A stretch of DNA of 14,362 nucleotides from Dehalococcoidales bacterium (GTDB lineage Bacteria > Chloroflexota > Dehalococcoidia > Dehalococcoidales > Fen-1064). The notes beneath the pieces are model-generated. The model worked only from the letters and a program-made list of their open reading frames with translations. It was not told where the DNA came from and did no database searches. The position numbers and the translations under genes are program-made. The DNA lies in NCBI GenBank assembly GCA_028712845.1, contig JAQTPO010000036.1:1-14362 (forward strand), in the 5' to 3' direction. Positions 13,355 through 14,362 of this stretch are shown in pieces (positions within the stretch are counted from its first letter, which is position 1; every line of letters starts with the position of its first letter).

Positions 13355-14350
13355 CTAAAGGTCGCTTATTTTTTTCAGGCTCTGGTAGCTTACCAATGTG
13401 CTCATAGCGTGGCTGTCCGCTTCAATGCCTGCCTCTTCAGCGGCGGCAACCGGGTTTAAACCACCCAGCAGGACAATACCGATACGATTGAGCTCTACGG
13501 GTATTTCACAAACCGGCTCGCTGGCATTACCCAGCAGTAACACACCGCCGATACCTACCTCTTTCATTTGCGCAACGACTGTTTCCACGATGGGACGGCA
13601 AATCGCCGGAATCTCCCGGTAGTTTGCCAGGAGTTTTCCTTCACCCTTTTTTGCCACTTCCAGAACCGATGTCATTCTGGCGCGGATAAAAACCTCGGAC
13701 GGGTCCATGGAAGACCCGGCATAATTAATCAATTCGACAAAGCGCAAAGGCGTGTGATGCTTAATCTCGATAATCCCCCCGAAGCGTGAGTCCATCGGTA
13801 TGCCGGCTTTCAATAACGTACCGTTGATGACAATACTGCAAATGGTAGCCAGTGCAATTTTACCTTTCGGGACAACGGCATCACCTATTTTTTCACCCGC
13901 GCTGGCAGTCATCACCAGATTGCTGACACACAAACTTTTTTCAAAAATAGGTTTCATTATGCCCAGCGCTTCCCCGAATTTTTCCTCGGGGAAATAGGAA
14001 ACATTAACCGGCACCAACCCGGAACGTCTATTGGGGTCGAAATTGGTGCGGAACGCCAGCAATTCAATCCTGGAGATGGCAAAACCGACTTTGTCTCTGA
14101 CCAGGGCGCTTTTCAACTCCTCGGCACCGGATTCTGTAATCAGACGGCCGTCTCGTCCTATCAGACTGGTCAAGCCGCGCTCGTCCATTATCTTGAGATG
14201 ATAGCGCACTGCCCTCTCCCCGAGTTCGATGCCGTATGATTTCAATTGCTGTGCAATAACTCTGGCGCCGAGGGGTTCCTTCGAGTCCTGCAAAACCTTC
14301 AGAATTGCAATTACTTTCCGTTTAACGTCTTGAACTTCTGCGCCAATCAT
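13355..14350 (-). CDS. nrpR: NrpR-type nitrogen regulator (winged helix plus DUF128 domain)
   Basis: NrpR is the 2-oxoglutarate-responsive repressor of nitrogen assimilation genes in methanogenic archaea. This 331-residue protein has an N-terminal winged helix (about 7-80: KRKVIAILKVL, LGARVIAQQL, LGERAVRYHLKIMDERGL, and the wing IGRDGRLITESG) and a single NrpR/DUF128 regulatory domain (about 84-331). In the latter I see GLVPVNVSYFPEE (111-123), MDSRFGGIIEIK (186-197), FVELINYAGSSMDPSE (204-219), IPAICRPIVE (247-256), GGVLLLGNASEPVCEIPVE (268-286) and HAMSTLVSYQSL (314-325). The ATG at 14350 has GGTGAT 7 nt upstream, near the window edge. It leads a unit with hisF (14-bp gap) and lies upstream of gdhA. 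A single regulatory domain matches the one-domain archaeal form. Ligand binding is inferred from family. Confidence 0.88.
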   Translation of the reverse strand: MIGAEVQDVKRKVIAILKVLQDSKEPLGARVIAQQLKSYGIELGERAVRYHLKIMDERGLTSLIGRDGRLITESGAEELKSALVRDKVGFAISRIELLAFRTNFDPNRRSGLVPVNVSYFPEEKFGEALGIMKPIFEKSLCVSNLVMTASAGEKIGDAVVPKGKIALATICSIVINGTLLKAGIPMDSRFGGIIEIKHHTPLRFVELINYAGSSMDPSEVFIRARMTSVLEVAKKGEGKLLANYREIPAICRPIVETVVAQMKEVGIGGVLLLGNASEPVCEIPVELNRIGIVLLGGLNPVAAAEEAGIEADSHAMSTLVSYQSLKKISDL

Positions 14351-14362
14351 TTTTCTATCACC

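Noticed and set aside
1..14362. tRNA, rRNA, CRISPR, transposase, phage or toxin-antitoxin genes
   Set aside because: I found no cloverleaf, regularly spaced repeats, integrase/transposase motifs or paired small genes on either strand.

Overview
The window looks like chromosomal DNA of an uncultured anaerobic bacterium of the Dehalococcoidia (Chloroflexota). Three things suggest this: an NrpR-type (DUF128) nitrogen regulator, a family that is mainly archaeal but is, from memory, also present in Dehalococcoidia; a tungsten-dependent aldehyde:ferredoxin oxidoreductase; and short dispersed intergenic repeats of a kind often seen in such genomes. The taxonomy is inferred from gene content, not from a search. 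There is no tRNA, rRNA, CRISPR array, transposase or phage gene.

Layout from left to right. (1) 1-1022, minus: the N-terminal 340 residues of an aldehyde:ferredoxin oxidoreductase that runs off the left edge, preceded by 526 bp of gene-free DNA rich in small dyads. (2) 4580-1549, minus: a tight operon of a PadR regulator, a HAAS-domain polytopic membrane protein and two tandem DegV-family (FakB-like) lipid-binding proteins. It is driven by a near-consensus promoter with a perfect 8+3+8 palindrome just downstream of the -10. (3) 6723-4902, minus: an ABC exporter, ATPase then permease, overlapping by 8 bp. (4) 7504-6785, minus: rsmG. (5) 7603-8214, plus: a nucleoside phosphorylase homologue that appears to have lost about 50 internal residues. 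(6) 8315-9811, plus: an unrecognised membrane protein whose extracytoplasmic domain is made of three tandem repeats of 83-97 residues, with a strong promoter placed so that the mRNA should be almost leaderless. (7) 9814-10005: a 200-bp convergent intergenic space packed with pieces of three repeat-like elements. (8) 14350-10011, minus: nrpR, hisF, gdhA and a LhgO-like FAD oxidoreductase.

How genes may work together. The right-hand cluster is centred on 2-oxoglutarate and glutamate: NrpR senses 2-oxoglutarate in archaea, GdhA interconverts it with glutamate, and LhgO-type enzymes regenerate it from L-2-hydroxyglutarate. A 15-bp perfect hairpin separates gdhA from the lhgO-like gene. The PadR-HAAS-DegV-DegV operon suggests a membrane-responsive regulatory unit controlling fatty-acid-binding proteins. 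Both DegV proteins have lost the usual C-terminal His-x-Gly-Pro-Gly motif, and their 3' ends are nearly identical in DNA.

The best candidates for undescribed biology are the three-repeat membrane protein with its near-leaderless promoter, the PadR/HAAS/twin-DegV operon, and the bacterial NrpR-2-oxoglutarate cluster.
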